The translations under genes and the position numbers were made by a program. From the NCBI RefSeq assembly GCF_050379415.1, contig NZ_JBNRLS010000003.1:124001-188000 (forward strand): a stretch of DNA of 64,000 nucleotides, written 5' to 3'. The notes below the pieces were generated by a model that saw only the letters and a program-made list of their open reading frames with translations, was not told the DNA's origin and ran no database searches. Of the stretch, positions 1 to 9,330 are shown in pieces. How positions within the stretch are numbered: the stretch's first letter is position 1; the number at the start of each line of letters is the position of its first letter. The stretch comes from Marinobacter sp050379415. GTDB taxonomy: Bacteria > Pseudomonadota > Gammaproteobacteria > Pseudomonadales > Oleiphilaceae.

Positions 1-1355
1 TCCTGCAGGCGACGGGCGATGGAGACCGCGCCACGGATGGTCACATCCAGGTCCGGTAGTTCGCGCGAGGCAAATTCGGAGGCCGAGTACACGGAGGCGC
101 CAGACTCACTGACCACAATCCGGGCCAGCTTCAGCTCCGGATAGCGCTTGCACAGATCAGCTACCAGCTTCTCGGTTTCCCGCGAGGCCGTCCCGTTGCC
201 GATCGCGACCAGCTCGATTCCATATTCCCGGCACCAGGTGGCAAGCTGCTCGATGGACTGGTCCCATTTGTTCTTGGGCGCATGGGGGAAAATCGCTCCA
301 TGGCCCACTACCTGGCCGGTGCCGTCGATTACCGCCACCTTGACGCCGGTACGCAGCCCGGGATCCAGGCCGAGGGTCGGACGCGGGCCAGCGGGCGCCA
401 GTAACAGCAGATCCTTGAGATTGGCAGCAAACACATTGATTGCTTCCGTCTCCGCGGCTTCCCGCACCTGGGCCATCAGGTCGGTCTCGATCTGGGTGGA
501 CAGCTTGACCCGCCAGGTCCAGCGCACCACGTCGGACAGCCATTTGTCAGCCGGGCGGCCGTCATCCCGGATACGCCAGCGCGCGGCAATCCGCTGTTCG
601 GCCGGGTGCGGCTGACGGCGATCGTCTTCACTGTCACCGACCACAATGCTGTAGGTCAGGATGCCCTCGTTGCGGCCCCGCAGAATGGCCAGCGCCCGGT
701 GCGACGGCACCTTCTTCAGGGGCTCGACATGGTCGAAGTAGTCCCGGAACTTCGCGCCCTCGGTTTCCTTGCCTTCCACGACGGAAACCTTGAGCTGCCC
801 CTCCTGCCAGATGAAGTCCCGCAGGTCGCCCAGCAGTTCGGCGTCCTCGGCAAAGCGTTCCATCAGGATATAGCGGGCGCCATCAAGGGCCGCCTTGGTA
901 TCTTCCACCCCGGCGTCCTTGTTGATGTAGGCCCCGGCGGTGGCTTCGGGATCGAGGGTCGGGTCGTCGTACAGAGCATCGGCCAGCGGCTCCAGACCGG
1001 CTTCCCGGGCAATCTGGGCTTTCGTGCGGCGTTTGGGCTTGTAGGGCAGGTACAGGTCTTCCAGCCGGTTCTTGGTGTCTGCGCCGTTGATTGCGGCCTT
1101 GAGCTCATCGGTCAGCTTGCCCTGCTCCTCAATGCTGTTGAGGATGGTGGCGCGGCGGTCCTCCAGTTCTCGCAGGTAACGCAACCGCTCTTCCAGATTC
1201 CGCAACTGACTGTCGTCCAGCGAGCCGGTGACTTCTTTCCGGTAGCGGGCAATAAACGGAACGGTCGCGCCTTCGTCAAGCAGGGCAACGGTGGCATTAA
1301 CCTGTTGTTCGCGGACACCAAGTTCTTCCGCGATACGGCTGGAAATCGTCTTCAT
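1..1355 (-). CDS. tex: Tex, S1-domain RNA-binding transcription accessory protein (3' part missing)
   Basis: Reading the minus strand from the ATG at 1355 gives about 451 residues with no stop before the window edge, so the C-terminal part (including the S1 RNA-binding domain) lies outside. The N-terminus (MKTISSRIAEELGV..., then VPFIARYRKEVTGSLDD and LYLPYKPKRRTKAQIAREAGLEPLA) is the conserved Tex core fold with its helix-hairpin and YqgF-like parts. Tex is a cytoplasmic nucleic-acid-binding protein of about 770-780 residues linked to transcription in many bacteria. It is transcribed away from its minus-strand neighbour at 1409. Identification is firm; only the truncation by the window limits it. 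Confidence 0.93.
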   Translation of the reverse strand, partial: MKTISSRIAEELGVREQQVNATVALLDEGATVPFIARYRKEVTGSLDDSQLRNLEERLRYLRELEDRRATILNSIEEQGKLTDELKAAINGADTKNRLEDLYLPYKPKRRTKAQIAREAGLEPLADALYDDPTLDPEATAGAYINKDAGVEDTKAALDGARYILMERFAEDAELLGDLRDFIWQEGQLKVSVVEGKETEGAKFRDYFDHVEPLKKVPSHRALAILRGRNEGILTYSIVVGDSEDDRRQPHPAEQRIAARWRIRDDGRPADKWLSDVVRWTWRVKLSTQIETDLMAQVREAAETEAINVFAANLKDLLLLAPAGPRPTLGLDPGLRTGVKVAVIDGTGQVVGHGAIFPHAPKNKWDQSIEQLATWCREYGIELVAIGNGTASRETEKLVADLCKRYPELKLARIVVSESGASVYSASEFASRELPDLDVTIRGAVSIARRLQ

Positions 1356-1408
1356 GCAACCTCGGCACATCACATAGGAATCGAATTAACGGGAAAAGGT
1401 ACAGCGGC

Positions 1409-3148
1409 TTACTTCTGCAAGCAAGCGGCCTGACTGCGGCTGTTCAGGAATTGCACAAGCTGGCTCCAGGGCATGGGGCGGGCGTAATAGTAGCCCTGAA
1501 CCTCGTCACAATGCTGCTGGCGGAGGAACTCCAGCTGCCCTTCACTCTCCACGCCTTCGGCAACCACGCTCATCTGCAGACTGTGGGACAGACTGATGAT
1601 CGCGCGGATGATGTGCTCGGCGTCCGCCGAGTGCCCCAGTTCCTCGACAAAGGATTTGTCGATCTTGACCAGGGAAATCGGCAGGTGCTGCAGGTTGCTC
1701 AGGGACGAGAAACCGGTACCAAAATCGTCCAGGGCAAAGCTGATGCCCAGCTGGTTCAGCTCCCGCAGGCAGCGCTGGGCGTATTCCGGATCGTGCATCA
1801 TGGCACTCTCGGTGAGTTCCAGTTCCAGCAGACTGGTATCGACGTTGGCATTGAAGATGATCCGGAAGATGGTCTCGGTCATCTTCCGGTCGTGGAACTG
1901 GCGGAACGAGAGATTGACGGCGAACACCAGTCCGGGGAAACCCAGCTCTGCCGACTCCTTCAGGCGCTCACAGGCCTGCTCGATCACCCAGTAGCCGATT
2001 GGAACGATCAGGCCGCTGCGCTCGGCCACCGGAATGAATTCATCCGGCCCCACCAATCCACGCTGCGGGTGGTTCCAGCGAAGCAGACACTCCACGCCGC
2101 GCACCTCCTCAGTCGCGAGGTCGATCCGGGGCTGGTAATACACTTCCAGCTCCCTGCCCCGCAAGGCATTACGCAGGTCCGCTTCCAGCCGCAGCTGGTA
2201 GCCGGCGGAGATGTGCAGCTGCCGGTCGTAAAAACGGTAACTGGTGCCCGGATCCCGCTTGGCCTCGAACATGGCGCGATTGGCCCGGCGCATCAGGTTC
2301 TCGGCACTGTCACCGGATTCGGGATAGGTGGCCACGCCCAGGCTGGCACTGACCACCAGCTGCTGGCCGGCCACGGTCACGGGCTCATCGAGGATGGACA
2401 CCACCTTGCGAATGATGCGGGTAATATCCAGCGAATCCTCGACTTTCTCGATAATGATTGCCAACTCGTCCCCGCCGATGCGCATCAGCGAGTCCACCCG
2501 GCGCAGGGCGTGACGCAGGCGATCCGCCAGCTTCATCATCAGCTGGTCGCTGCGCTGGTAGCCGAAGGATTCATTGATGCTGCGGAAATCGTCAATATTG
2601 AGGTGCAGCAAGGCCAGCCTCTGCCCTCCTCTCTCCGCTCGCAACAATCCCTGCTGGAGCCGGTCGAAAAACAGATCCCGGTTGATGACTCCGGAGGCAA
2701 CGTCACGGCCAAGGTGGCCCTGGGTCGAGGCGCTCAGTTGTTCCCGATACCACAGGTATTTCACTGTCCGGGGGAAGCTCCAGCGGTCGAGATGCTGCCG
2801 GCTCAGATAATCCGCGGCGCCCTCGGCAATCAGTTCCGGAGCCCTGTCAGCGGGTGCTTCGGCACTCAGTGCCAATACCGGCTTGTCGTCGCTGGAAACA
2901 GAGAGGTATTGCAGGAAAGCGGATTCGTTGCCGCCATGGAAGACGCAGTCCCAGACGATAACGTCAAAACTGGCATTGCGGATCAGATCATCGCAATCAA
3001 TCAGGTCCGGGCACCAGGTCACGTCCGGATCGATTTCCGAATCACCCGACAGTAGTGAGTCCAGCCAGAGACAATCCGCGTGGTGGGGGGTCAGCACCAG
3101 TACACGCAATCGATCTGGCCTCGGAGTCTCCAGGGGCAATGTCATCAA
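1409..3148 (-). CDS. receiver-like/GGDEF/EAL cyclic-di-GMP protein with altered motifs
   Basis: A 579-residue cytoplasmic protein with three parts. Residues about 14-130 resemble a response-regulator receiver (Asp67 at the phospho-acceptor position, but the usual Lys-Pro near the end is absent). About 145-305 is a diguanylate cyclase domain with GGDEL (225-229) instead of GGDEF. About 320-570 is an EAL phosphodiesterase domain with ECL (353-355) instead of EAL but with the DDFGTGFSSL loop and VKIDKSF intact. It probably makes, degrades or senses cyclic di-GMP; the altered motifs make the active half uncertain. It is divergent from rep, with 137 bp between the two starts. Confidence 0.88.
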   Translation of the reverse strand: MMTLPLETPRPDRLRVLVLTPHHADCLWLDSLLSGDSEIDPDVTWCPDLIDCDDLIRNASFDVIVWDCVFHGGNESAFLQYLSVSSDDKPVLALSAEAPADRAPELIAEGAADYLSRQHLDRWSFPRTVKYLWYREQLSASTQGHLGRDVASGVINRDLFFDRLQQGLLRAERGGQRLALLHLNIDDFRSINESFGYQRSDQLMMKLADRLRHALRRVDSLMRIGGDELAIIIEKVEDSLDITRIIRKVVSILDEPVTVAGQQLVVSASLGVATYPESGDSAENLMRRANRAMFEAKRDPGTSYRFYDRQLHISAGYQLRLEADLRNALRGRELEVYYQPRIDLATEEVRGVECLLRWNHPQRGLVGPDEFIPVAERSGLIVPIGYWVIEQACERLKESAELGFPGLVFAVNLSFRQFHDRKMTETIFRIIFNANVDTSLLELELTESAMMHDPEYAQRCLRELNQLGISFALDDFGTGFSSLSNLQHLPISLVKIDKSFVEELGHSADAEHIIRAIISLSHSLQMSVVAEGVESEGQLEFLRQQHCDEVQGYYYARPMPWSQLVQFLNSRSQAACLQK

Positions 3149-3285
3149 ACAGGATCCGTCTCTGCATAGGCTTTGACTGTTAACCTTATCATAGCCCAGA
3201 GATGATCGAGGTACAGTAACGCCGGCTCGTGTAGAATAATGACACGCGAAATTTCTGGTCCCCGTTCCACCCTGGTCCGTAATCT

Positions 3286-5304
3286 GTGAACAAGCTCAAC
3301 CCCCGACAAAGTGAAGCCGTTCGCTATGCGGATGGCCCGCTCCTGGTTCTCGCCGGTGCCGGCAGTGGCAAAACCAGCGTGATCACGCGCAAGATTGCCT
3401 ACCTGATCGAGGAACTGGGCATTCCGGGGCGTCATATTGCCGCAGTGACCTTTACCAACAAGGCGGCCCGGGAAATGAAGGAACGGGTGGGGCGGATCGT
3501 GGACCGGGGCAAGTCCCGGGGCCTGATCGTCTCCACCTTCCACAACCTCGGCCTGAACATGATCCGGGAAGAGCATCCGCACCTGGGCTACCACCCCGGC
3601 TTCTCCATCTTCGATGCCGAGGACGCCAAGGCCCTGCTGCAGGACCTGATGCTCCGGGAGGCCAGTGCCGATGCCGGCGATGAACTCAACGATGTGCAGA
3701 TGACCATCTCCTCCTGGAAGAACGCCATGCGCGGCCCGGAAGAAGCCTACAGCAAGGCCGCCGATGAACGGGAACAACGCATCGCCCTGATCTACAAGCG
3801 CTACAACGAATACCTGAAAGCCTACAACGCGGTGGATTTTGACGACCTGATACTGCTGCCGGTCCAGCTCTTCCGCAGCTATCCGGATGTGCTGGCCAAG
3901 TGGCGGCGCAAGATCCGCTACATGCTGGTGGACGAGTACCAGGACACCAACGTGTGCCAGTACGAACTGGTCAAGCTGCTGGTGGCCGAGCGCGCAGCCT
4001 TCACCGTGGTCGGCGATGACGACCAGTCCATCTATGCCTGGCGCGGGGCCAGGCCGGAGAACCTGGCCCAGCTCAAGGAAGACTTCCCGAGCCTGAGGAT
4101 CGTCAAGCTCGAGCAGAACTACCGATCAACCGGGCGGATCCTGCGCAGCGCCAACACGGTGATTGCCAACAACCCCCATGTGTTCGAGAAGGCCCTGTGG
4201 AGTGACCACACCATCGGCGAGGAACTTCGCATCATCCGTTGTCGCAACGAGGATGCCGAAGCCGAACGGGTGGCGACCGAGATCATCGACAACAAGCTCA
4301 AGCAGGGTCTGGATTTCAAGGACTTTGCCGTGCTGTACCGGGGCAACCACCAGTCCCGGTTGCTGGAGATGAAACTGCAGGCCTACCAGATCCCCTACCG
4401 GATCTCCGGCGGCCAGTCTTTCTTCTCCAAGAACGAGATCAAGGACGCCATGTCTTACCTAAGGCTGCTGGTCAATCCGGATGACGATGCCGCCTTCCTG
4501 CGGGTGGTCAACGTGCCCCGCCGGGAAATCGGCCCGCGCACCCTGGAGCAGCTGAGTCACTATGCCCGTTCCCGCAATGTCAGTCTGTTCCAGGCTCTGG
4601 GAGACATGGGCGCGGAAGCACACGTTACCGAAAAAGGCCTGGACCGCCTGCGGCGCTTTGCGCACTGGGTCGACCGCACTTGCGAACGTCTGCATTCGGA
4701 AGACCCGATCCCGGTGATCAAGCAGCTGTTCACCGACATCGAATACGAGGAATGGCTGCACCAGCACTCCGGCACGCCCAAACAGGCGGAGCGGCGCATG
4801 GAGAACATCTGGTACCTGGTGGAATCGATCCAGCGCATGCTCGATGACGGCAAGGGCACGGCGGACGAGATCGGCATCGAGGACGCCATCAGCAAACTGA
4901 TCCTGCGGGACATGATGGAGCAGCGCGAAGAGGAAGATGACAGCGACAAGGTTCAGTTGCTGACCCTCCACGCCTCCAAGGGTCTGGAGTTTCCCCATGT
5001 CTTCATCATGGGCCTGGAGGAGGAAATCCTGCCCCACCGCGCCAGCATCGAGGAAGGCAACATCGAAGAAGAACGCCGCCTGATGTATGTGGGTATTACC
5101 CGGGCCCGGGAAACCCTGACTCTCACCTATGCAGCCTCCCGCAAACAGTATGGCGAGAAGATCGAAACCATTCCCAGCCGGTTTCTGGATGAGCTACCGG
5201 AAGAAGACCTGAAGTGGGAAGGCCTCGGAGATCTCGACCGGGAAGCCAACCAGAAAAAAGGCAAAGCCACTCTGAGCGCCCTGCTCGGTGATCTCGGAAG
5301 CTGA
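3286..5304 (+). CDS. rep: ATP-dependent DNA helicase Rep
   Basis: A 672-residue UvrD/Rep superfamily 1 helicase, matching the length of E. coli Rep (673). Visible motifs are Walker A LAGAGSGKT (22-30), Walker B DEYQDT (216-221) and motif VI YVGITRAR near residue 600. Rep is a 3'-to-5' translocase that clears proteins ahead of replication forks. Translation starts at a GTG (GTG AAC AAG CTC); the N-terminal MNKLNPRQSEAV is the normal family start, so GTG is accepted. UvrD and PcrA are the alternatives, but overall length and the NPRQSEAV start favour Rep. Confidence 0.95.
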   Translation: MNKLNPRQSEAVRYADGPLLVLAGAGSGKTSVITRKIAYLIEELGIPGRHIAAVTFTNKAAREMKERVGRIVDRGKSRGLIVSTFHNLGLNMIREEHPHLGYHPGFSIFDAEDAKALLQDLMLREASADAGDELNDVQMTISSWKNAMRGPEEAYSKAADEREQRIALIYKRYNEYLKAYNAVDFDDLILLPVQLFRSYPDVLAKWRRKIRYMLVDEYQDTNVCQYELVKLLVAERAAFTVVGDDDQSIYAWRGARPENLAQLKEDFPSLRIVKLEQNYRSTGRILRSANTVIANNPHVFEKALWSDHTIGEELRIIRCRNEDAEAERVATEIIDNKLKQGLDFKDFAVLYRGNHQSRLLEMKLQAYQIPYRISGGQSFFSKNEIKDAMSYLRLLVNPDDDAAFLRVVNVPRREIGPRTLEQLSHYARSRNVSLFQALGDMGAEAHVTEKGLDRLRRFAHWVDRTCERLHSEDPIPVIKQLFTDIEYEEWLHQHSGTPKQAERRMENIWYLVESIQRMLDDGKGTADEIGIEDAISKLILRDMMEQREEEDDSDKVQLLTLHASKGLEFPHVFIMGLEEEILPHRASIEEGNIEEERRLMYVGITRARETLTLTYAASRKQYGEKIETIPSRFLDELPEEDLKWEGLGDLDREANQKKGKATLSALLGDLGS

Positions 5305-5406
5305 CCATTTTTTAATCTTCCTGTCCTGCAACTATTCCTGTTCCTGGTCCGTTACCCCCGATGGGGAATCCTCCCCACGACACAACAACAAGACCAGGAG
5401 AACGAA

Positions 5407-7698
5407 ATGACACATCATGATCTTTCGTACGGCTCCACCAACTTCCGTCACGGTAAACTGATACTGGCCATCAGTTCGGCACTGGCCCTCTCCGCCTGTG
5501 GCGGAGGCGGTGACGGCTCGGAGGCAAGTGGCGGATCCGACACTGCAACCACCTCAAGCCAGGACGGAGCGGTGGGCGGCGACCAGGTCGTCCAAACGGC
5601 TTCGACCGGTGACCCGGTGAAAGGCTTTTTCAGCGAGCCGTTCGCCGAGCCCACCATCATGGTTGATGGTGAAGCGGTCGAAACCGACGAAAAGTGTATT
5701 ACCCGGGAAGACGGCACGGATGAATGCAAGCCGGCAGCCGGCACAATGGCGCTGCTCAGGGATGGGCGCCTGCTTTACCTGAACGCGCTGGAGGGTACCG
5801 AGAACGTTGAATTATCCATCGTCAAAGAATTCGGTGAAGTGTCAGTAAACGATCAGTCGCGGGTGCTGGCGCTGGACGAGAATGACACTCCGTCCTGGCT
5901 CAAGCCTTCACCCCTGGACGCCGGCGCCAACCCCGATGGTAATGACAGCGAAACCTTGCTGGACGGTACAGAGCTGGATGGCCTTCTGAATACCGCGGAC
6001 GATACCAGCAAAAACGATGGCGCCCTGTTCTGCTCAGACGTTGTGGGCCTGGCAAATGGCGATGTCATGGCCGTTGGCGGTACCGACTACTACACCGAGG
6101 CGGGCCTGGTTGAGCTTGAAGGCATCAAGAATTCACGGATCTTTGACGAGGAGACCAACACCTGGCGCCAAAGTGGTGATATGACCTATGGTCGCTGGTA
6201 CCCCTCTGTGATTACCATGGGTAACGGCAACCTGTTTGTCGCCAGTGGTGTCACCAAACTGATCAAACCGGTTTATCCGGAAGATCCACTCAATAGTGGT
6301 CGTAACGTTGTGCAAACGGAAACCTACGACCCATGCACCGGCACCTGGACGCAAAACCCGTCGACTGCCGATCGCTCACTGCCGCTTTACCCGCGGATGC
6401 ATCTGCTGCCCAACGGCCATGTCTTCTATAATGCGGGCGGCCAGGCATTCAATCCGTTCGGCCAGGGCTACGATCAGGCCCTGTGGAATATCGCGGCCAG
6501 CTTTAACCCAGAGACCCAGACCTGGACCGACATCGGTTACGCCGGCCTTCCCCTTCGCCTGGACGAAGCAGGGCTCGCCGAGCTTGGCAGCACCCTGAAC
6601 ATCACCAATGCTTCCATGGAGCAAGCCTCCTCCCTCCTTGGCGACTTGATCGAATCGCCCGCAGATCTTCTGGAAAGCGGTGCGGACCTTGATGTCACTG
6701 AGGAAGATCTACAGATCGCTCTTGCCGGCGGCATGCGCGGTTCCACCTCGTCCACGATGCTGCCCCTGAAGCCAAACGCCGACGGGACCTACACGGACGT
6801 TGAGTTACTGACTGCCGGTGGTGTGCCGAGCTACGCTCTATTGACCAATCCGGGCGGCTACCTTCCCACGGACCAGAGCCGGATCGACCGGATCTCTACC
6901 AATGGAGACGAGATCGACTATGAATCGCGCCTGACCGGTCCGCTGAACCAGCCTCGCTGGTACGGTACCAATGTCCTGATGCCGGATGGCAGTGTGATGG
7001 TCTTCAGTGGCGGTGATCGCGACGGCGTCGCAGCACCGGGTCTGGAAGGCCCCATCCGGACAGCTGAGCGATTCGATCCGGAAACCAATACCTGGACCGA
7101 GATGGCGATGGCCAATCGTTCCCGCACCTACCACAACACGGCAGTGCTGATGGAGGACGGCCGGGTGATGATTGCCGGACACTCCCCCATCAACACCGCG
7201 TACCTGACGTTCGTCGACCTGCAGGACTTCGGGCTGGCCCCCTATGACGGCCGCGACCCGAGTTTCGAAATCTACACGCCACCCTACGCAATGCGCGATG
7301 ATCGCCCGGTTATCAGAAGCGCTCCGCGGAATCTGACCATTGGCGATCGCTTCAACGTCCAGGTGGATCAGGCCGACGAGATCAGCAAGGCCTTGTTGAT
7401 CCGCCGCACCGTTATGACCCATGTGGTCGACAGTGATCAGCGTGCAATCGAGCTGGTGGTTGAGCAGCAGCCCGGCAACAAGGTGACCCTGACCATGCCG
7501 GACAATCACAACGTGGTTCCGGCCGGCGAGTACATGCTGTTTGTCAGCAAGGATACACCGGAAGGGCGCATTCCATCTGAATCCGTTCCGATCACGGTTA
7601 TCAACGAAGATCTTGCCTGCATGGCGCCCGCCGATGGCTCCGACGACACGATCACGACCGAGGACGGCATCATCGAGTCCACACTCGCGTTGCTGTGA
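5407..7698 (+). CDS. galactose oxidase/glyoxal oxidase-like lipoprotein (copper-radical oxidase)
   Basis: A 763-residue exported protein. The N-terminus carries a lipobox (ALSAC, lipid Cys31) followed by a Gly/Ser/Asp-rich linker. Kelch-type beta-propeller blades (for example FDEETNTWRQSGDM near 246-259) fill the middle, and residues about 618-740 form the immunoglobulin-like C-terminal domain of galactose oxidases (DUF1929). All active-site residues of the family can be placed: Cys209 (FCSDVV) for the Cys-Tyr cross-link, Tyr265 (RWYPS), Tyr575-His576 (RTYHN) and His672 (MTHVVD). It should therefore oxidise an aldehyde or alcohol with O2, giving H2O2, outside the inner membrane. The substrate is unknown. 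RBS AGGAGA lies 7-8 bases before the ATG. The downstream exported gene is probably co-transcribed. Confidence 0.85.
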   Translation: MTHHDLSYGSTNFRHGKLILAISSALALSACGGGGDGSEASGGSDTATTSSQDGAVGGDQVVQTASTGDPVKGFFSEPFAEPTIMVDGEAVETDEKCITREDGTDECKPAAGTMALLRDGRLLYLNALEGTENVELSIVKEFGEVSVNDQSRVLALDENDTPSWLKPSPLDAGANPDGNDSETLLDGTELDGLLNTADDTSKNDGALFCSDVVGLANGDVMAVGGTDYYTEAGLVELEGIKNSRIFDEETNTWRQSGDMTYGRWYPSVITMGNGNLFVASGVTKLIKPVYPEDPLNSGRNVVQTETYDPCTGTWTQNPSTADRSLPLYPRMHLLPNGHVFYNAGGQAFNPFGQGYDQALWNIAASFNPETQTWTDIGYAGLPLRLDEAGLAELGSTLNITNASMEQASSLLGDLIESPADLLESGADLDVTEEDLQIALAGGMRGSTSSTMLPLKPNADGTYTDVELLTAGGVPSYALLTNPGGYLPTDQSRIDRISTNGDEIDYESRLTGPLNQPRWYGTNVLMPDGSVMVFSGGDRDGVAAPGLEGPIRTAERFDPETNTWTEMAMANRSRTYHNTAVLMEDGRVMIAGHSPINTAYLTFVDLQDFGLAPYDGRDPSFEIYTPPYAMRDDRPVIRSAPRNLTIGDRFNVQVDQADEISKALLIRRTVMTHVVDSDQRAIELVVEQQPGNKVTLTMPDNHNVVPAGEYMLFVSKDTPEGRIPSESVPITVINEDLACMAPADGSDDTITTEDGIIESTLALL

Positions 7699-7721
7699 AT
7701 CAGGCCCGAAGGAGTAATGGG

Positions 7722-8279
7722 ATGAAACGAGAACACACAGGAGCGAAACTGAACGCCCTGCTGGTGTCCGGCCTGATCCTCCTGTCAGCCCCTGGGCTGG
7801 CAGGAGCCCACGGTGCGCCCAAAGCCGAGGAAATCCCAGATGGCTTTGTCAAGGCCAGCATTACCAGGTACCCGGACATTGAAGGGCTGAGCGCCATGGT
7901 TCTGGATGCACCTCGGCCGGGCATCATGCTTCGCTACCGCGGCAGCGAGCGCCTCACCGTAATCGGCACTGAAGGAGAAAAGTTTCTACGGTTCACCGGG
8001 GACACGGTTGAGGTGAATGTTGCCAGTGCAAGCTGGAAAAAACTGCCAAATGCACCCAGGCTCGCGGACAACGCTGCAACGAGGGCGGATCCCTCCGGGC
8101 CAGCATCATGGACGACCCTGTCGCGATCTGGCAGTTTTGGCTGGCTGGACCCACGTCTCAACGGTCAGCGCGAAGGCCACGCCCGGAAGGATGCGGGAAC
8201 CTGGTCGATTGCCGTCGAAACCGCAGCGGGCGACATTGACCACATTCGCGGCACTCTGAGCTTCAAGCCCATTCAATAA
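7722..8279 (+). CDS. hypothetical exported protein next to the copper-radical oxidase
   Basis: About 185 residues with a signal peptide (hydrophobic LLVSGLILLSAPGLAGA, cleavage likely near AGA-HGAP). No family was recognised. The mature part is small, lacks cysteines in the part read, and contains an LRYRGSERLTVIG stretch that suggests a beta-rich periplasmic fold. An earlier in-frame start exists at 7695, but the ATG at 7722 has GGAG at 7711-7714 and begins a proper signal peptide, so it is preferred. It begins 23 bases after the oxidase stop and ends just before a terminator, so the two form a likely operon and the product may be an accessory or maturation partner (inference). Confidence 0.75.
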   Translation: MKREHTGAKLNALLVSGLILLSAPGLAGAHGAPKAEEIPDGFVKASITRYPDIEGLSAMVLDAPRPGIMLRYRGSERLTVIGTEGEKFLRFTGDTVEVNVASASWKKLPNAPRLADNAATRADPSGPASWTTLSRSGSFGWLDPRLNGQREGHARKDAGTWSIAVETAAGDIDHIRGTLSFKPIQ

Positions 8280-8305
8280 AATGCGGAAAGGGTTTCCGCC
8301 AACAA

Positions 8306-8336
8306 CAAAAAGCCCCCGCAGAGCGGGGGCTTTTAT
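8306..8336. terminator. bidirectional rho-independent terminator
   Basis: A GC stem (AGCCCCCGC / GCGGGGGCT type, arms around 8311-8318 and 8322-8331) is flanked by an A-run on the left (8307-8311) and a T-run on the right (8331-8334). It can end transcription from both the exported-protein gene on the plus strand and the cytochrome gene on the minus strand, which converge here. Confidence 0.88.
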
Positions 8337-8363
8337 CTTTTCGCTACCTGTCGAAGGCTGTGC

Positions 8364-8783
8364 TTATTGACTTGCCTCAACGATATGCTCAACCGCGTTC
8401 TTGATTTCCTCATCCGGACAGCTTGCGCAGCCGCCCTTGGCAGGCATGGCGTTGAAACCGTTGATAGCGTGGTTGATCAGGGTCTCCATGCCCTGGTCGA
8501 TACGCGGTGCCCAGGCCGCAGTGTCGCCAATCTTGGGTGCGCCAGCAGCGCCCGTAGTGTGGCAGGCCATGCATACGGCATCATAAACTTCACTGCCGGA
8601 GCGGGGGCCGGAGCTGGCCGCCTGGGTCGGAGCGGCTGCGGCGCCGCACTCCTGGCCTTCCAGACACACTTCACCAACCGGCTCGATACGCGCGCGGATC
8701 TCGTCTTCAACACTAGCCATAACGGCGCCGGCGGTGAGGCCGAAACCGAGCAGAACAACAGCCAGGACTCTCTTCATGTTCAC
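8364..8783 (-). CDS. cytochrome c5 family protein
   Basis: A 139-residue exported c-type cytochrome. It has a signal peptide (VLAVVLLGFGLTAGAVMAS), then an acidic/Ala spacer, then the haem site CMACH in YDAVCMACHTTGAAGAPK, a distal Met in FNAMPAKGG, and a CASCPDEE segment with the extra cysteine pair typical of cytochrome c5. It would carry electrons in the periplasm, for example towards terminal oxidases. The start is ambiguous: GTG at 8783 is 6 bases after GAGG, while ATG at 8777 is two codons later. In pseudomonads a cytochrome c5 gene also lies close to rep, which agrees with this order. Confidence 0.9.
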   Translation of the reverse strand: MNMKRVLAVVLLGFGLTAGAVMASVEDEIRARIEPVGEVCLEGQECGAAAAPTQAASSGPRSGSEVYDAVCMACHTTGAAGAPKIGDTAAWAPRIDQGMETLINHAINGFNAMPAKGGCASCPDEEIKNAVEHIVEASQ

Positions 8784-8981
8784 AATGCACCTCGCATTTG
8801 AGCGTTATAATCTTTGGTCGCCGCATTATAGCGACTGAACCCCGGCAAAAAAACCAAAGGCCAGAATCATAAATTGATTTCAACCGGTTTAATTGCAATT
8901 TCGTAAGCCCTCGGGCACGAATTTGTGAATACAGGTACCATAACCGGCAAACCGACCAACACGATTTCCAGGACCCGCTCC

Positions 8982-9320
8982 ATGCCAGACGCAGAAAGCA
9001 ACCGCCCGCATCCTTGGCGCAAGCCGCTGTTGATTCTCGAGTTCTCCGCCCTGGCCGTGCTGCTGGGCTCCATGGCCTGGTTTTCGAGCCAGACAGCCGA
9101 TGGCAGCAAGATCAGCGCCGGCTGGCTGCTGATCCCGGCCTTTGCCAGTCTGGGCGTGTTTGCCAGCTTTATCGGCCTGATGTACCTGCGCTGGGTCGCG
9201 GCCGCCAGTGCGGCCAATCGTATCCGCCACAGAATCATTTTCGCCCTGTTGGCGATCACCCTGATCGGGGTCTGGGTGTATGGCATTGCCAACACCTGGC
9301 TGAGCCTGAACGCAAGCTGA
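8982..9320 (+). CDS. small membrane protein, unknown function
   Basis: About 112 residues from the ATG at 8982, which has AGGA about 9 bases upstream; an earlier in-frame start at 8925 would add 19 polar residues with no good ribosome-binding site. Three hydrophobic segments are visible (about residues 17-36, 47-71 and 85-107 of the short form), with a basic loop RIRHR between the second and third. I do not recognise the family. It is 10 bases upstream of pldA on the same strand and probably shares its transcript. An outer-membrane or lipid connection is possible but unproved. Confidence 0.7.
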   Translation: MPDAESNRPHPWRKPLLILEFSALAVLLGSMAWFSSQTADGSKISAGWLLIPAFASLGVFASFIGLMYLRWVAAASAANRIRHRIIFALLAITLIGVWVYGIANTWLSLNAS

Positions 9321-9330
9321 GGATCGCCCC

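Noticed and set aside
1451..3055. Long open frame on the plus strand (about 534 codons) opposite the GGDEF/EAL gene.
   Set aside because: It is a mirror of the coding bias of the minus-strand gene; its product has no recognisable domain, and the opposite strand has clear GGDEF/EAL content.
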